Shown: positions 17,869 through 25,993 of the stretch, piece after piece
How the letters are laid out: each line of letters begins with the position of its first letter
Numbering within the stretch: the stretch's first letter is position 1
Origin: Clostridium grantii DSM 8605
Lineage (GTDB): Bacteria; Bacillota; Clostridia; Clostridiales; Clostridiaceae
Direction of reading: 5' to 3'
NCBI RefSeq assembly: GCF_900129965.1
Contig: NZ_FQXM01000002.1
Coordinates: 186,001-250,000, forward strand
Length of the DNA stretch: 64,000 bases
Notes under the pieces: generated by a model
What the model saw: the letters and a program-made list of their open reading frames with translations, nothing else
What the model was told of the DNA's origin: nothing
The model's database searches: none
Position numbers and translations under genes: made by a program

Positions 17869-17897
17869 ATAATAGCACATACTTTTGACTAATGCAA
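17869..17897 (-). promoter_or_regulatory. ptsG promoter
   Basis: Minus-strand TTGCAT (17892-17897) and TATTAT (17869-17874) are separated by 17 bp. The start would be near 17862, about 36 nt before the RAT. Confidence 0.7.
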
Positions 17898-18031
17898 CAA
17901 GAAATTTAAGAAACAAAAGTTAAAGAAAATGATTACATAGAGGTATTGACTGAAAGAAATGATAGGTATATAATTAAATTAGTTAGATTTCTTACTACTT
18001 TAATTATATATAAATTTATGAGGTGAAAAAA

Positions 18032-19495
18032 ATGGAAAAATCAAGAGAAATATTTGGAAATCAGATAAGTGAAAAAACTATAAGAAAAGCTGAAAAAACA
18101 AAAAAGAAACATATGAAAAAATTCGGTGATGATTCAAAAATTAACTATAGATTATCAGCTGAAGATAATAAAGTAATAGGTCCTTTTTTAAATATAAAAA
18201 ACATTGTAATAAGTGAAGATGGAGAGAAAATCCATAAAGAGAAAGCAGTTATTGTAGGAAATATAAGAATGGGCTTTGGGCACTATAGAATATCTATGGC
18301 CATAGCCTCAGCGGCAAACGCAATGGGCTATATTCCTTATTGGTTTGATTTGAATTCTTACAAAGAAACTACAGGGGGGAAAGTTATAGACAGTTTGAAT
18401 TCGTTGTATTCTATGGGGTCAAGATGGTCTCAAAAATATCCTTTATTTAATAAGCTTTATTGGGAACCTTTAAATTCTGAGGGATTTAGAAAGTTGACTT
18501 ATAATGCAATGGATCAGAAAGTATCTGAGCTTATGACTCCAGTATATAGAGAAATTTCAAAAGATATTCCTTTTATTGCAACCCATGTATGGCCATCTCA
18601 AGCTGCAATTCATGCGGGTATGAAAAAAGTGGTTAACGTTATTCCTGATAACTGGCCTATGGCACTTCACTTGTCTGAGGGAGCTATTCATACAGTTCAA
18701 ACACCATCATCTTTTTTAGGGTATAAAACATTGAGAGGTATGGAGGGTAATAAAGTTTTAAAAGCTATGCCTAAAGAAGATATTTATGAAGTAGGACATT
18801 ATATAGATCATGAATTAGTGTCTAATATTGACTTGGATTGTGGTGCAAGATTAAAGCGTATAAAGAATAAAACAGCCAAGAGAGTATTGATAACCGTTGG
18901 TGGAGCAGGGGCACAAAAAAAGTTCTTTGTAGGAATTATTAAAAAGTTAATACCTTTGGTAAAAGAAAATAAAGTAGTATTATATCTAAATGTAGGAGAT
19001 CATGAAAATGTTTGGAATGAGCTAAAAGCTGATTTGCCTGAATTATCACAATTAGCTAATGAACATTTTAATAATTGGAAAGAAACTTATGAGTTTGCAG
19101 AACAAGCTTTAAATGAAGAAATTGAAGGAATTCATGTTTTTTATGATAAAGATATTTTTGCAGCAGTTTATGGTACAAATTTGTTGATGAGGTCATCAGA
19201 CATTTTAATTACAAAACCTAGCGAGTTAGCTTTTTATCCAGTACCTAAACTTATGATGAAAAGAGTAGGGGGCCATGAGGCTTACGGAGCTATTCGTGCA
19301 GCAGAAGTGGGAGATGGGACTATAGAGTGTGATACTGTGGAAAATACTTTGCAAATGCTTGATTTAATGATATTTGAAGATGAAATTCTTACTATGTTTA
19401 ACAACAATATAATAAAGGCAAATAAACTAGGTATTTATAATGGAGCATATAGAGCTGTAGAACTTGCTACAAAAGGTCGAATAAGCCAATATTAA
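18032..19495 (+). CDS. GT-B glycosyltransferase-like protein of unknown function
   Basis: This 487-residue soluble protein carries NIRMGFGHYRIS near residue 80, like the GxGH loop of MurG and diacylglycerol glucosyl-/galactosyltransferases. A second Rossmann-like half starts at VLITVGGAGAQKKF and continues to ITKPSELAFYPVP, in the donor-site position. The first 40 residues are very basic. I cannot name the acceptor; lipid glycosylation is an inference from fold and from the lipase-like partner 15 nt downstream. The ATG at 18032, after GAGGTG, is preferred to the overlapping GTG at 18023. Confidence 0.7.
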   Translation: MEKSREIFGNQISEKTIRKAEKTKKKHMKKFGDDSKINYRLSAEDNKVIGPFLNIKNIVISEDGEKIHKEKAVIVGNIRMGFGHYRISMAIASAANAMGYIPYWFDLNSYKETTGGKVIDSLNSLYSMGSRWSQKYPLFNKLYWEPLNSEGFRKLTYNAMDQKVSELMTPVYREISKDIPFIATHVWPSQAAIHAGMKKVVNVIPDNWPMALHLSEGAIHTVQTPSSFLGYKTLRGMEGNKVLKAMPKEDIYEVGHYIDHELVSNIDLDCGARLKRIKNKTAKRVLITVGGAGAQKKFFVGIIKKLIPLVKENKVVLYLNVGDHENVWNELKADLPELSQLANEHFNNWKETYEFAEQALNEEIEGIHVFYDKDIFAAVYGTNLLMRSSDILITKPSELAFYPVPKLMMKRVGGHEAYGAIRAAEVGDGTIECDTVENTLQMLDLMIFEDEILTMFNNNIIKANKLGIYNGAYRAVELATKGRISQY

Positions 19496-19510
19496 TAAAG
19501 GGGTGTGTAT

Positions 19511-20434
19511 ATGAGAGAAGAAAAATATCGTATCAAAGGCATTGAAAATCATTCTATTTGTGTAGTTTCATGGAAACCAGAGTGTAATGTAATAAAAGGA
19601 GTAGTCCAGATTGTACACGGTATGGCAGAGCATTGTATGAGATACAGAGAGTTTGCTGAATTCTTAACACAAGAAGGTTTTATAGTTTATGCTCATGATC
19701 ATAGGGGGCATGGATTAAGTGTTTCAGAAGATGAAGAGCAAGGTTTTTTACACACTAATGATGGATTCATGAAACTTGTTGAGGAAACTCACATGGTAAC
19801 AGAATTTATAAAGAAAAATGAAAAGAATAAAAAAATATTTATCCTTGGACATAGTATGGGGTCTTTTGTTACTAGAAAGTATATTCAAATTTATGATAAG
19901 GAGGTTGTAGGAGCAATAATAAGTGGAACAGGTGATTCGCAAGGTGCTCTTGGTGTTGTAGGAAAAGTTATAGCTAAATCTATAGCTGGTATTAAAGGTA
20001 AGAAGTACAAAAGCAAATTGCTTGATGATTTGAGTTTTGGTTCATACAATAATAAATTTAAACCAGTTAGAACTAATATGGACTGGTTATCAAGAGATGA
20101 AAATCAAGTTGATATGTATTTAAAGGATGAGAATTGTGGATTTATTTGTTCAGCATGGACTTATGTAGATATTTTAAATGGAATTGAGATGATTTCCAAT
20201 AAAAAAAATATTAAGAAAACAAGAAACGAATTACCTATATTGTTTATATCTGGTGAAAAAGATCCAGTTGGAAATGATGGTAAGGGAGTAAGGAAAGTAT
20301 ATGAAAAATATTATTGTGAGGGACTTCAAGTGGAGTTGAAATTATTCCCAGAAGCTAGACATGAAATTTTAAATGAAACTAATAAAGAAGAGGTATATGA
20401 ATATATATTAAATTGGATATATAAAAGAGTTTAG
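19511..20434 (+). CDS. Alpha/beta hydrolase, monoacylglycerol lipase-like (Hydrolase_4)
   Basis: This 307-residue serine hydrolase has an oxyanion-site VHGMAEHCMRY, the nucleophile elbow GHSMGS, a downstream acid in GEKDPVG and a catalytic histidine in EARHEIL. The arrangement matches lysophospholipase/monoacylglycerol lipase-like enzymes. No signal peptide is seen, so it should be cytoplasmic. The ATG at 19511 is preferred to GTG 19505 because AAAGGGGTG then has normal spacing. It forms a two-gene operon with the glycosyltransferase-like gene, ended by the hairpin at 20468-20516. Confidence 0.85.
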   Translation: MREEKYRIKGIENHSICVVSWKPECNVIKGVVQIVHGMAEHCMRYREFAEFLTQEGFIVYAHDHRGHGLSVSEDEEQGFLHTNDGFMKLVEETHMVTEFIKKNEKNKKIFILGHSMGSFVTRKYIQIYDKEVVGAIISGTGDSQGALGVVGKVIAKSIAGIKGKKYKSKLLDDLSFGSYNNKFKPVRTNMDWLSRDENQVDMYLKDENCGFICSAWTYVDILNGIEMISNKKNIKKTRNELPILFISGEKDPVGNDGKGVRKVYEKYYCEGLQVELKLFPEARHEILNETNKEEVYEYILNWIYKRV

Positions 20435-20467
20435 AAAATTATTATATAGGAATACCATTGTGAAACT

Positions 20468-20516
20468 TATAGCCATTGAAAAGGGAGATGTGCTTCCTTT
20501 TCAATGGCTATATTTT
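20468..20516. terminator. Terminator of the glycosyltransferase-like/hydrolase operon
   Basis: TATAGCCATTGAAAAGG pairs perfectly with CCTTTTCAATGGCTATA around a short loop, followed by TTTTT. It also lies just after the convergent helicase gene. Confidence 0.92.
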
Positions 20517-20519
20517 TAG

Positions 20520-21662
20520 CTATTTAGAATTTAATAATTTGCCATTTTGAATAATTTTATGTTGGATTTTAATCTTTAATTCTTTTTCATACCTAGTAAT
20601 TCGTGTAACTTCATTCTCTGTAACTATAGTAACAGCAGTACCGCTTTTTCCAGCTCGACCGGTTCTTCCTACTCTATGTAGATAATCTTTAGAGTCCTCA
20701 GGTAAATCTAAATTAAAAATATGAGTAACATCTTTTATGTCTAATCCCCTAGCAGCAATATCTGATGCAATAAGAATTGGATAGGTACCATTTTTAAAAC
20801 CATCGATTGCTTTTTTTCGTTCTTCCTTTGAGGCGTTTCCATATATACCACAGGCTTTTATACTATGATGATTTAATTTATCAACAGTAATTTGAATTTC
20901 ATCATTTTTATTTTGGAATACTATTGCTTTTTTAGGGTTTAAAGCAGCTATCAATTTTCTTAAGAAAATTATTTTATCTCTTTGCTCAGCAACTATGCAG
21001 CTATGAGATATATTTTCAGAATTCGTAGAATCTTTTGTAACCTTAATAAGCTCAGGTTCTTTCATCAATTTTTTTGCTTCATTAATTGTTTCAGGCTTAA
21101 TAGTTGCAGAAAAAACTAAAAGTTGTCTTTCTCTTAAAGTAGTTTTAATGACATTTTGTATGGAAGAAATATTATTTTTATCCAAAAGTCTATCGCCTTC
21201 ATCAACTACAATAGTTTTTACTGTATGAGATTTTATTTTCTTCATCTTTATTAATTCTAATATTCTACCTGATGAACCTACAATTATATTAGGTTTTTTC
21301 TTTAATTTTTCTACTTGACGCTTAATATTTACATCACCGATAATAGTGGTAGATGTAATGTTAATGCCAGAATTATTTGCGAGAAGTTTAATTTCCTTAT
21401 CAATTTGAACAACTAATTCGTGAGTTGGGGCTAAAATAATAACACTTGTTTCATTTTTTGATATATCTATTTTCTGAAATAAGGGTAAGAGGTAAGCCAA
21501 AGTCTTTCCACTACCAGTCTCTGATTCTGCAATAATATCTTTGTTTTCTAGTGCCAACGGTATTGTTAAAGCTTGTATAGCGGTAGGGATTGTAATAGCC
21601 TCTTTATTTAATCCTTCAATAATTGCAGGATTTATTCCTAAATTTTCGAAATTTGCTTTCAT
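20520..21662 (-). CDS. DEAD-box-family RNA helicase with a DEGD motif II
   Basis: This 380-residue helicase core has Q-motif-like TAIQALTIP, motif I ESETGSGKT, motif Ia PTHELV, motif II DEGD (not DEAD), motif III SAT, and motifs V-VI RGLDIKD and HRVGRTGRAG. It ends soon after the second RecA domain with no RNA-binding extension, so it is a minimal helicase. Such proteins act in rRNA or mRNA remodelling, often in cold. The Ala-to-Gly change in motif II sits next to the catalytic D-E pair, which is kept. The ATG follows AAGGAG. Confidence 0.87.
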   Translation of the reverse strand: MKANFENLGINPAIIEGLNKEAITIPTAIQALTIPLALENKDIIAESETGSGKTLAYLLPLFQKIDISKNETSVIILAPTHELVVQIDKEIKLLANNSGINITSTTIIGDVNIKRQVEKLKKKPNIIVGSSGRILELIKMKKIKSHTVKTIVVDEGDRLLDKNNISSIQNVIKTTLRERQLLVFSATIKPETINEAKKLMKEPELIKVTKDSTNSENISHSCIVAEQRDKIIFLRKLIAALNPKKAIVFQNKNDEIQITVDKLNHHSIKACGIYGNASKEERKKAIDGFKNGTYPILIASDIAARGLDIKDVTHIFNLDLPEDSKDYLHRVGRTGRAGKSGTAVTIVTENEVTRITRYEKELKIKIQHKIIQNGKLLNSK

Positions 21663-21840
21663 TATTGTCTCCTTAAGTTAATCTTTTTTTAAAAGAATCC
21701 TTAATAATTCTATACTGTAGAAGGTTTTTTGTCAATTTATTATAAATTCTTTTACAAAAATATGAAAAATGATATAATGGAAATTGTTCTAAATAGAAAT
21801 AGTGAAATTTTTGATGAGAATTCATATAGGAGGATTAATT

Positions 21841-23181
21841 TTGAATAAATTTGTAATAAATAATAAAAAAATAATTTATATAATAGCTAGTGTTATTTTG
21901 CTTATTATACTTTCCCTGCTTATTTATGTAAATAGTGTAGCTTATTTGGTTAGTATAGATGGAAAAACAATTGGGATAGTAAAAAATAAAGAACAAGTTA
22001 TTCAATTAACCAGTGAGTTAGCAAAAAAATGTGAAGAAGAGTTTAAAAAAGAAGTGAACATCCCTCAAAACATATCATTCCAAAAGGTATTTGCAACGGG
22101 AAAAAACATTGTTTCAGTTGATGAGCTTAAATTAGAATTAGAAAAAGAAATAGAGGTTAAAGTTGAAGCTTATATTATTAAGTGTAATTCAGAAAAAATA
22201 GCTATTGTAGATGATGAGGAATGTGCAAATAAAATTTTGGAAAATCTAAAATTTCAATACATAGATAAAGAATTAGAACCCCAATTTAAGGAAATAGGAT
22301 TTTTAGAAACAGTAGAGGTCATTCAAGAATATGTAAGTCCCAATTTGATAACTAGTGTTGAGGATGCTTTTAGCTTAATATCAACAGGAACAAATGAAAT
22401 AAAAAAATATGAAATTGAAGAAGGGGATGTTATTTCTTGTATTGCGGAGGAATATAAGTTAAAAGTTGCTGATATTGAAAAAGCAAATCCAGAAATAAAT
22501 ATTGATAAAATTAAAATAGGGCAAAAGATTAGCTTAACAGTTCCTAAACCTTTGATAAGTGTGAAAACAGTTGAAGAAAATCAATATGTTGAAGAAAAGC
22601 CTTTTATTGTTGAATATGAAGAGTCAAACAACATGTATGAGGGAGAGTATAAAGTAACAGTAAAAGGACAAAACGGTAGTAATCAAATAAAAGCAGAAAT
22701 TGTTAAAATCAATGGAATAGAAGCAGAAAGAACTATTTTAGAGGAAAGTATTATAACTGAACCGGTTTCTCAAGTTGTTGTTAAAGGTACAAAAGAAAGA
22801 CCTAAAACTATGGCTACAGGATCTTTTGGGTGGCCTTCAGGTGGAAGTATAACATCTAAATTTGGATATAGGTGGGGCAGAAATCATAATGGTATTGATT
22901 TCGGTGTAAGCACAGGAACACCTATAAAAGCTTCAGATGGAGGAAAGATTACTTTTGCGGGTTGGAAAGGTGGATATGGATACCTGGTTATAATAGACCA
23001 CGAAAACGGATATTCAACTTACTATGGACATAATAGTATTTTAAAAGTTAAAGCTGGGGAAAGGGTGTATAAAGGTCAAACAATATCTTTGTCAGGGAAT
23101 ACAGGAAATTCAACTGGACCACATCTTCATTTTGAAATTAGAAAAAATGGCGAACCTATTAATCCATTAAATAAATTATAA
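21841..23181 (+). CDS. Membrane-anchored LysM-G5-M23 peptidase
   Basis: This 446-residue protein starts at TTG 21841, seven bases after AGGAGG. A membrane anchor (residues about 9-30) is followed by a linker, a LysM-like domain (YEIEEGDVISCIAEEY...IKIGQKISL), a G5 domain (residues about 245-325), and a C-terminal M23 LytM domain. The M23 domain has the zinc ligands in HNGIDF and HLHFE. It should act outside the membrane on peptidoglycan cross-links. Relatives in spore formers include cell-wall and spore cortex or engulfment hydrolases; the specific role here is not shown. Confidence 0.88.
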   Translation: MNKFVINNKKIIYIIASVILLIILSLLIYVNSVAYLVSIDGKTIGIVKNKEQVIQLTSELAKKCEEEFKKEVNIPQNISFQKVFATGKNIVSVDELKLELEKEIEVKVEAYIIKCNSEKIAIVDDEECANKILENLKFQYIDKELEPQFKEIGFLETVEVIQEYVSPNLITSVEDAFSLISTGTNEIKKYEIEEGDVISCIAEEYKLKVADIEKANPEINIDKIKIGQKISLTVPKPLISVKTVEENQYVEEKPFIVEYEESNNMYEGEYKVTVKGQNGSNQIKAEIVKINGIEAERTILEESIITEPVSQVVVKGTKERPKTMATGSFGWPSGGSITSKFGYRWGRNHNGIDFGVSTGTPIKASDGGKITFAGWKGGYGYLVIIDHENGYSTYYGHNSILKVKAGERVYKGQTISLSGNTGNSTGPHLHFEIRKNGEPINPLNKL

Positions 23182-23189
23182 TATGTATA

Positions 23190-23223
23190 AACATCATCTA
23201 TATTATTGGATGGTGTTTTGTAT
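23190..23223 (+). terminator. Probable terminator after the M23 peptidase
   Basis: ACATCATCTA pairs with TGGATGGTGT using G-U pairs, around an A/T loop, followed by TTTTG. The stem is modest. Confidence 0.5.
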
Positions 23224-23281
23224 TTAAAAGAATTAATAAATCGATGAGTAATGATTTATTAAGAAAAAAGGAGCGGTTTCA

Positions 23282-23989
23282 GTGAAAGAAATATTATATG
23301 AAGAGCAGCTTTACGGTCCTGTAAAAAAGTATTTAATTAATAAAGATTTTGAAGTTAAAGCAGAAATCAAAAATTGTGATATTACTGCATTGAAAGATGA
23401 TACTATGATTATAGTTGAACTAAAGAAAGTATTAAATTTAGATGTAATAATACAAGCAGCAGAAAGACAGAAAATATGTGACTTGGTTTATATAGCTGTA
23501 CCTAGAAAAGAAAGAACAGTAAAAAGAAAAAGAACGAATGATATTATTAATTTATTGAGACGACTTGGAATAGGTTTATTTTTAGTCAGTATTAATGGAA
23601 AAGAATCACTGGTTCAGGAAGTGTTGATGCCTAGTTTTAAGTTTAAAGAGAAGGGGGGAAGGGTTTCTTATAAAAAAAGAAAAGAAGTATTTAAAGAATT
23701 TAACGAGCGAAGCGGGGATTATAATATTGGAGGGTCTGTAAGAAAAAAAATACTTACTGCATATAAAGAAAAAGCAGCTTATATAGGAGTTTTATTATAT
23801 GAAAAAGGACCTTTGAGTATTAGGGAATTAAAAGAATTAGGAGCAAATAAAGAAAAAACCTCTAATATTCTACAAGATAATTATTATAAATGGTTCTTTA
23901 GAGTAAAAAGGGGAGTATATGATTTGACTGATGAAGGAAAAACAGAAATAGAATCAATAAAACACACACTTTACCCAAAAGATATGTAA
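23282..23989 (+). CDS. DUF2161-like PD-(D/E)XK phosphodiesterase-family protein
   Basis: This 235-residue protein has an N-terminal nuclease-like fold with the motif NCDITALKDDTMIIVELKK, where D33 and E46-x-K48 match the PD-(D/E)XK active site. The C-terminal half is basic and ends in a winged-helix-like segment (LSIRELKELGANKEKTSNIL). DUF2161 proteins are predicted nucleases of unknown role. The start is GTG with AAAGGAG upstream. It stands alone between terminator-like signals, with no methylase or helicase partner adjacent, so a restriction role is not indicated. Confidence 0.75.
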   Translation: MKEILYEEQLYGPVKKYLINKDFEVKAEIKNCDITALKDDTMIIVELKKVLNLDVIIQAAERQKICDLVYIAVPRKERTVKRKRTNDIINLLRRLGIGLFLVSINGKESLVQEVLMPSFKFKEKGGRVSYKKRKEVFKEFNERSGDYNIGGSVRKKILTAYKEKAAYIGVLLYEKGPLSIRELKELGANKEKTSNILQDNYYKWFFRVKRGVYDLTDEGKTEIESIKHTLYPKDM

Positions 23990-24087
23990 AAAGCAAATAT
24001 TTATATGTGGTAACTTATGTTACCGACTTAAAAGAGTTGTTATTTTAAAATATAACAGTTATTTATTATATTAATGGAGGCAAGAAT

Positions 24088-24339
24088 ATGTTAAATTCGC
24101 ATGAAGGATGTTCAGGTAGTTTTGAAAATGGAAAACAAGTGGTAGATAAAATAAGAATGATGGGTTATGCTGTTCAAAATATGCCAAATTCTCTTCAAAT
24201 TAATTGTGAAGAATGTGGAAATGAGTTTACTATGATTAAATATGAAGATTCATGCCCAATCTGTGGTATGGTTTTTGGTGTGACTCCTTGCCATGCTTAT
24301 GATGCTCAATTTGTAAAGGCAGCTGGTAAAAATTATTAG
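24088..24339 (+). CDS. Small zinc-ribbon protein of unknown function
   Basis: This 83-residue protein has two CxxC-type pairs, NCEECGNEF and SCPICGMV, forming a zinc ribbon. A third region, TPCHAYDAQ, adds another Cys/His. The N-terminal half is polar. I know no specific function for it. The ATG follows GGAGG, and the gene has its own terminator, so it is monocistronic. Confidence 0.75.
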   Translation: MLNSHEGCSGSFENGKQVVDKIRMMGYAVQNMPNSLQINCEECGNEFTMIKYEDSCPICGMVFGVTPCHAYDAQFVKAAGKNY

Positions 24340-24343
24340 GAAT

Positions 24344-24379
24344 AAAAAGCAACTAACGATGAGGTTAGTTGCTTTTGTT
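24344..24379. terminator. Terminator between the zinc-ribbon gene and the convergent Crp/Fnr gene
   Basis: AAAAGCAACTAAC pairs with GTTAGTTGCTTTT, with A/T-rich flanks on both sides. Confidence 0.88.
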
Positions 24380-25112
24380 AAACTAAACTTTTAAGTTTGT
24401 CCATGTCTTTTATAAGAATTTGTTTATTTCCTCTCATTTCTATAATGCCTTCATCGCTTAAAGACTTAAGTCTACGAGTTATGGTTTCTCTTGTTATACC
24501 AGCATAACTACCCATCTCTTCTCTATTGAGGGAGGTGTTTATAATTATGCCTTCTTCAGTATCTATACCAAAATCCGTAATTAAACTTATTAATAATCCA
24601 GCAACTTTAGCTGAAACGTCATTTGTACTCAATCTATCTACTAAACTCTCCACTTTTACAATTCTGTCGTATGCTTCTTCAAGTATTTGAAGCATTATCC
24701 TAGGGTTATCTACTAGAATATTATCAAAATCTTTTTTATCTAGGGAACAAATAATACTATCTTCTAATGCTTCGGCACTAAAATCAAATCTATCTTCTTT
24801 TAATAAGTTAAAAGCACCAATAAAGCTAAAATCTGTTGGGGAGAGTATATATAAAATTTGTTCTTTGCCATCAGCGGTATATCTAAAAACTTTAACTTTT
24901 CCACAACATACAATATAAAGTTTTCTAGCTTTGTCTCCTTGAGAAAATAATTTATCACCTTTTTTGAAATGAGTTTTTATGGTGCCTTCAGATATTTTTG
25001 CTAATTGTTCAGGTGTCAAATTAGAAAGCAAGGGTATTTGACGCATGCAAAAATCTGTGTTTTGATTTTTGCATAAAACATTTGTATGTTTACACTTTTT
25101 TATATAAATCAC
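24378..25112 (-). CDS. Crp/Fnr-family regulator with an N-terminal cysteine cluster
   Basis: This 244-residue regulator has an effector beta-barrel and a C-terminal HTH with YAGITRETITRRLKSLSDEG. The recognition helix RETxxR is CRP-like. Unlike the regulator at 5320, it has three N-terminal cysteines (C7, C14, C22) plus C122. E. coli FNR uses three N-terminal cysteines and C122, so a [4Fe-4S] oxygen/redox sensor is plausible though unproven. It lies downstream of pflBA on the same strand, after a hairpin. The start is uncertain: GTG 25112 overlaps the best ribosome site AGGTG, and the next codons are ATT, TAT and ATA. Confidence 0.85.
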   Translation of the reverse strand: MIYIKKCKHTNVLCKNQNTDFCMRQIPLLSNLTPEQLAKISEGTIKTHFKKGDKLFSQGDKARKLYIVCCGKVKVFRYTADGKEQILYILSPTDFSFIGAFNLLKEDRFDFSAEALEDSIICSLDKKDFDNILVDNPRIMLQILEEAYDRIVKVESLVDRLSTNDVSAKVAGLLISLITDFGIDTEEGIIINTSLNREEMGSYAGITRETITRRLKSLSDEGIIEMRGNKQILIKDMDKLKSLV

Positions 25113-25136
25113 CTACTTTTGCAAGAATAGAAAGAA

Positions 25137-25178
25137 AGCAAACCACAAATAGTATTATTTCGAACTTTGTGGTTTGCT
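25137..25178 (-). terminator. Hairpin between pflA and the Crp/Fnr gene
   Basis: AGCAAACCACAAA (25137-25149) pairs perfectly with TTTGTGGTTTGCT (25166-25178); the minus strand then continues TTTCTTTC. It may end most pflBA transcripts or form a leader stem for the regulator gene. Confidence 0.65.
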
Positions 25179-25234
25179 ATTGAATTAATTATATACTTTT
25201 TTTATGATTTTTAAAAGCCTTAATTTAGTCAATA

Positions 25235-25966
25235 TTAAATATATTTGTAAATAGTTGCATTAATTAAAATGTTTTGGAGTTCTTCGGTTCTATCTTTATC
25301 CATTGAACTAACATCAGCTAAAGCATATGGAATATTAAGCATTTCATATTTGTGAACACCAAGTGTGTGATAAGGTAGTAATTCTATTTTTTCAACATTC
25401 TTTATATTCTCATTAACAAATGTAGCTATTTGAAGTATTTTTTCTTCAGAATCGGTTATGTTAGGAACAACAACATGTCTAATCCAAACAGGAGTTGAAG
25501 AATTATTTAAAGCTTCAATAAATTTCATCAATTCGTCTCTGTTTTTTCCAGTTAAAGAAATATATCCATTATCATCAACATGCTTAATGTCCAATATAAC
25601 TAAATCAGTGTAGTTTAAAATATCTTTATATTTTCCGAATCCAAAGCCAGAAGTATCTATTGTTGTATGAATACCATTAGCTTTACATAGTTTCAAACAT
25701 TCTATTAAAAAATCAGGTTGCATTAAAGGATCTCCGCCAGAAAAAGTTACCCCTCCACCAGATTTGTTAAAATAGGGTTTAAATCTAATTATTTTATTAA
25801 CTAATTCTTCAGGAGAATACTCTTTTCCACCATGCATGGCCCAAGTATCGGGATTATGGCAGTAAGCACATCTTAAATTACACCCTTGAAAGAAGATAAC
25901 AGTTCTAATGCCAGGGCCATCAACTAGGCCCATGCTTTCTATAGAATGAATTCTTCCTTTTATCAT
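25235..25966 (-). CDS. pflA: Pyruvate formate-lyase activating enzyme (radical SAM)
   Basis: This 243-residue radical SAM enzyme has the C29-x3-C33-x2-C36 cluster motif in GCNLRCAYCHNPD, and the family features VDGPGIRTV and SGGGVTFSGGDPL. It installs the glycyl radical on PflB using SAM and a reduced [4Fe-4S] cluster. The ATG at 25966 follows AGAGGGTGAT; the longer ORF from 25987 would place the start before that site. It follows pflB by 27 nt in the same transcript. Confidence 0.95.
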   Translation of the reverse strand: MIKGRIHSIESMGLVDGPGIRTVIFFQGCNLRCAYCHNPDTWAMHGGKEYSPEELVNKIIRFKPYFNKSGGGVTFSGGDPLMQPDFLIECLKLCKANGIHTTIDTSGFGFGKYKDILNYTDLVILDIKHVDDNGYISLTGKNRDELMKFIEALNNSSTPVWIRHVVVPNITDSEEKILQIATFVNENIKNVEKIELLPYHTLGVHKYEMLNIPYALADVSSMDKDRTEELQNILINATIYKYI

Positions 25967-25993
25967 AATATCACCCTCTGATTTCATTGAAGT

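Noticed and set aside
23282..23989. Restriction-modification or defence role for the PD-(D/E)XK-like protein
   Set aside because: No methylase, helicase, toxin-like or mobile gene lies nearby, and DUF2161 proteins have no established defence role.
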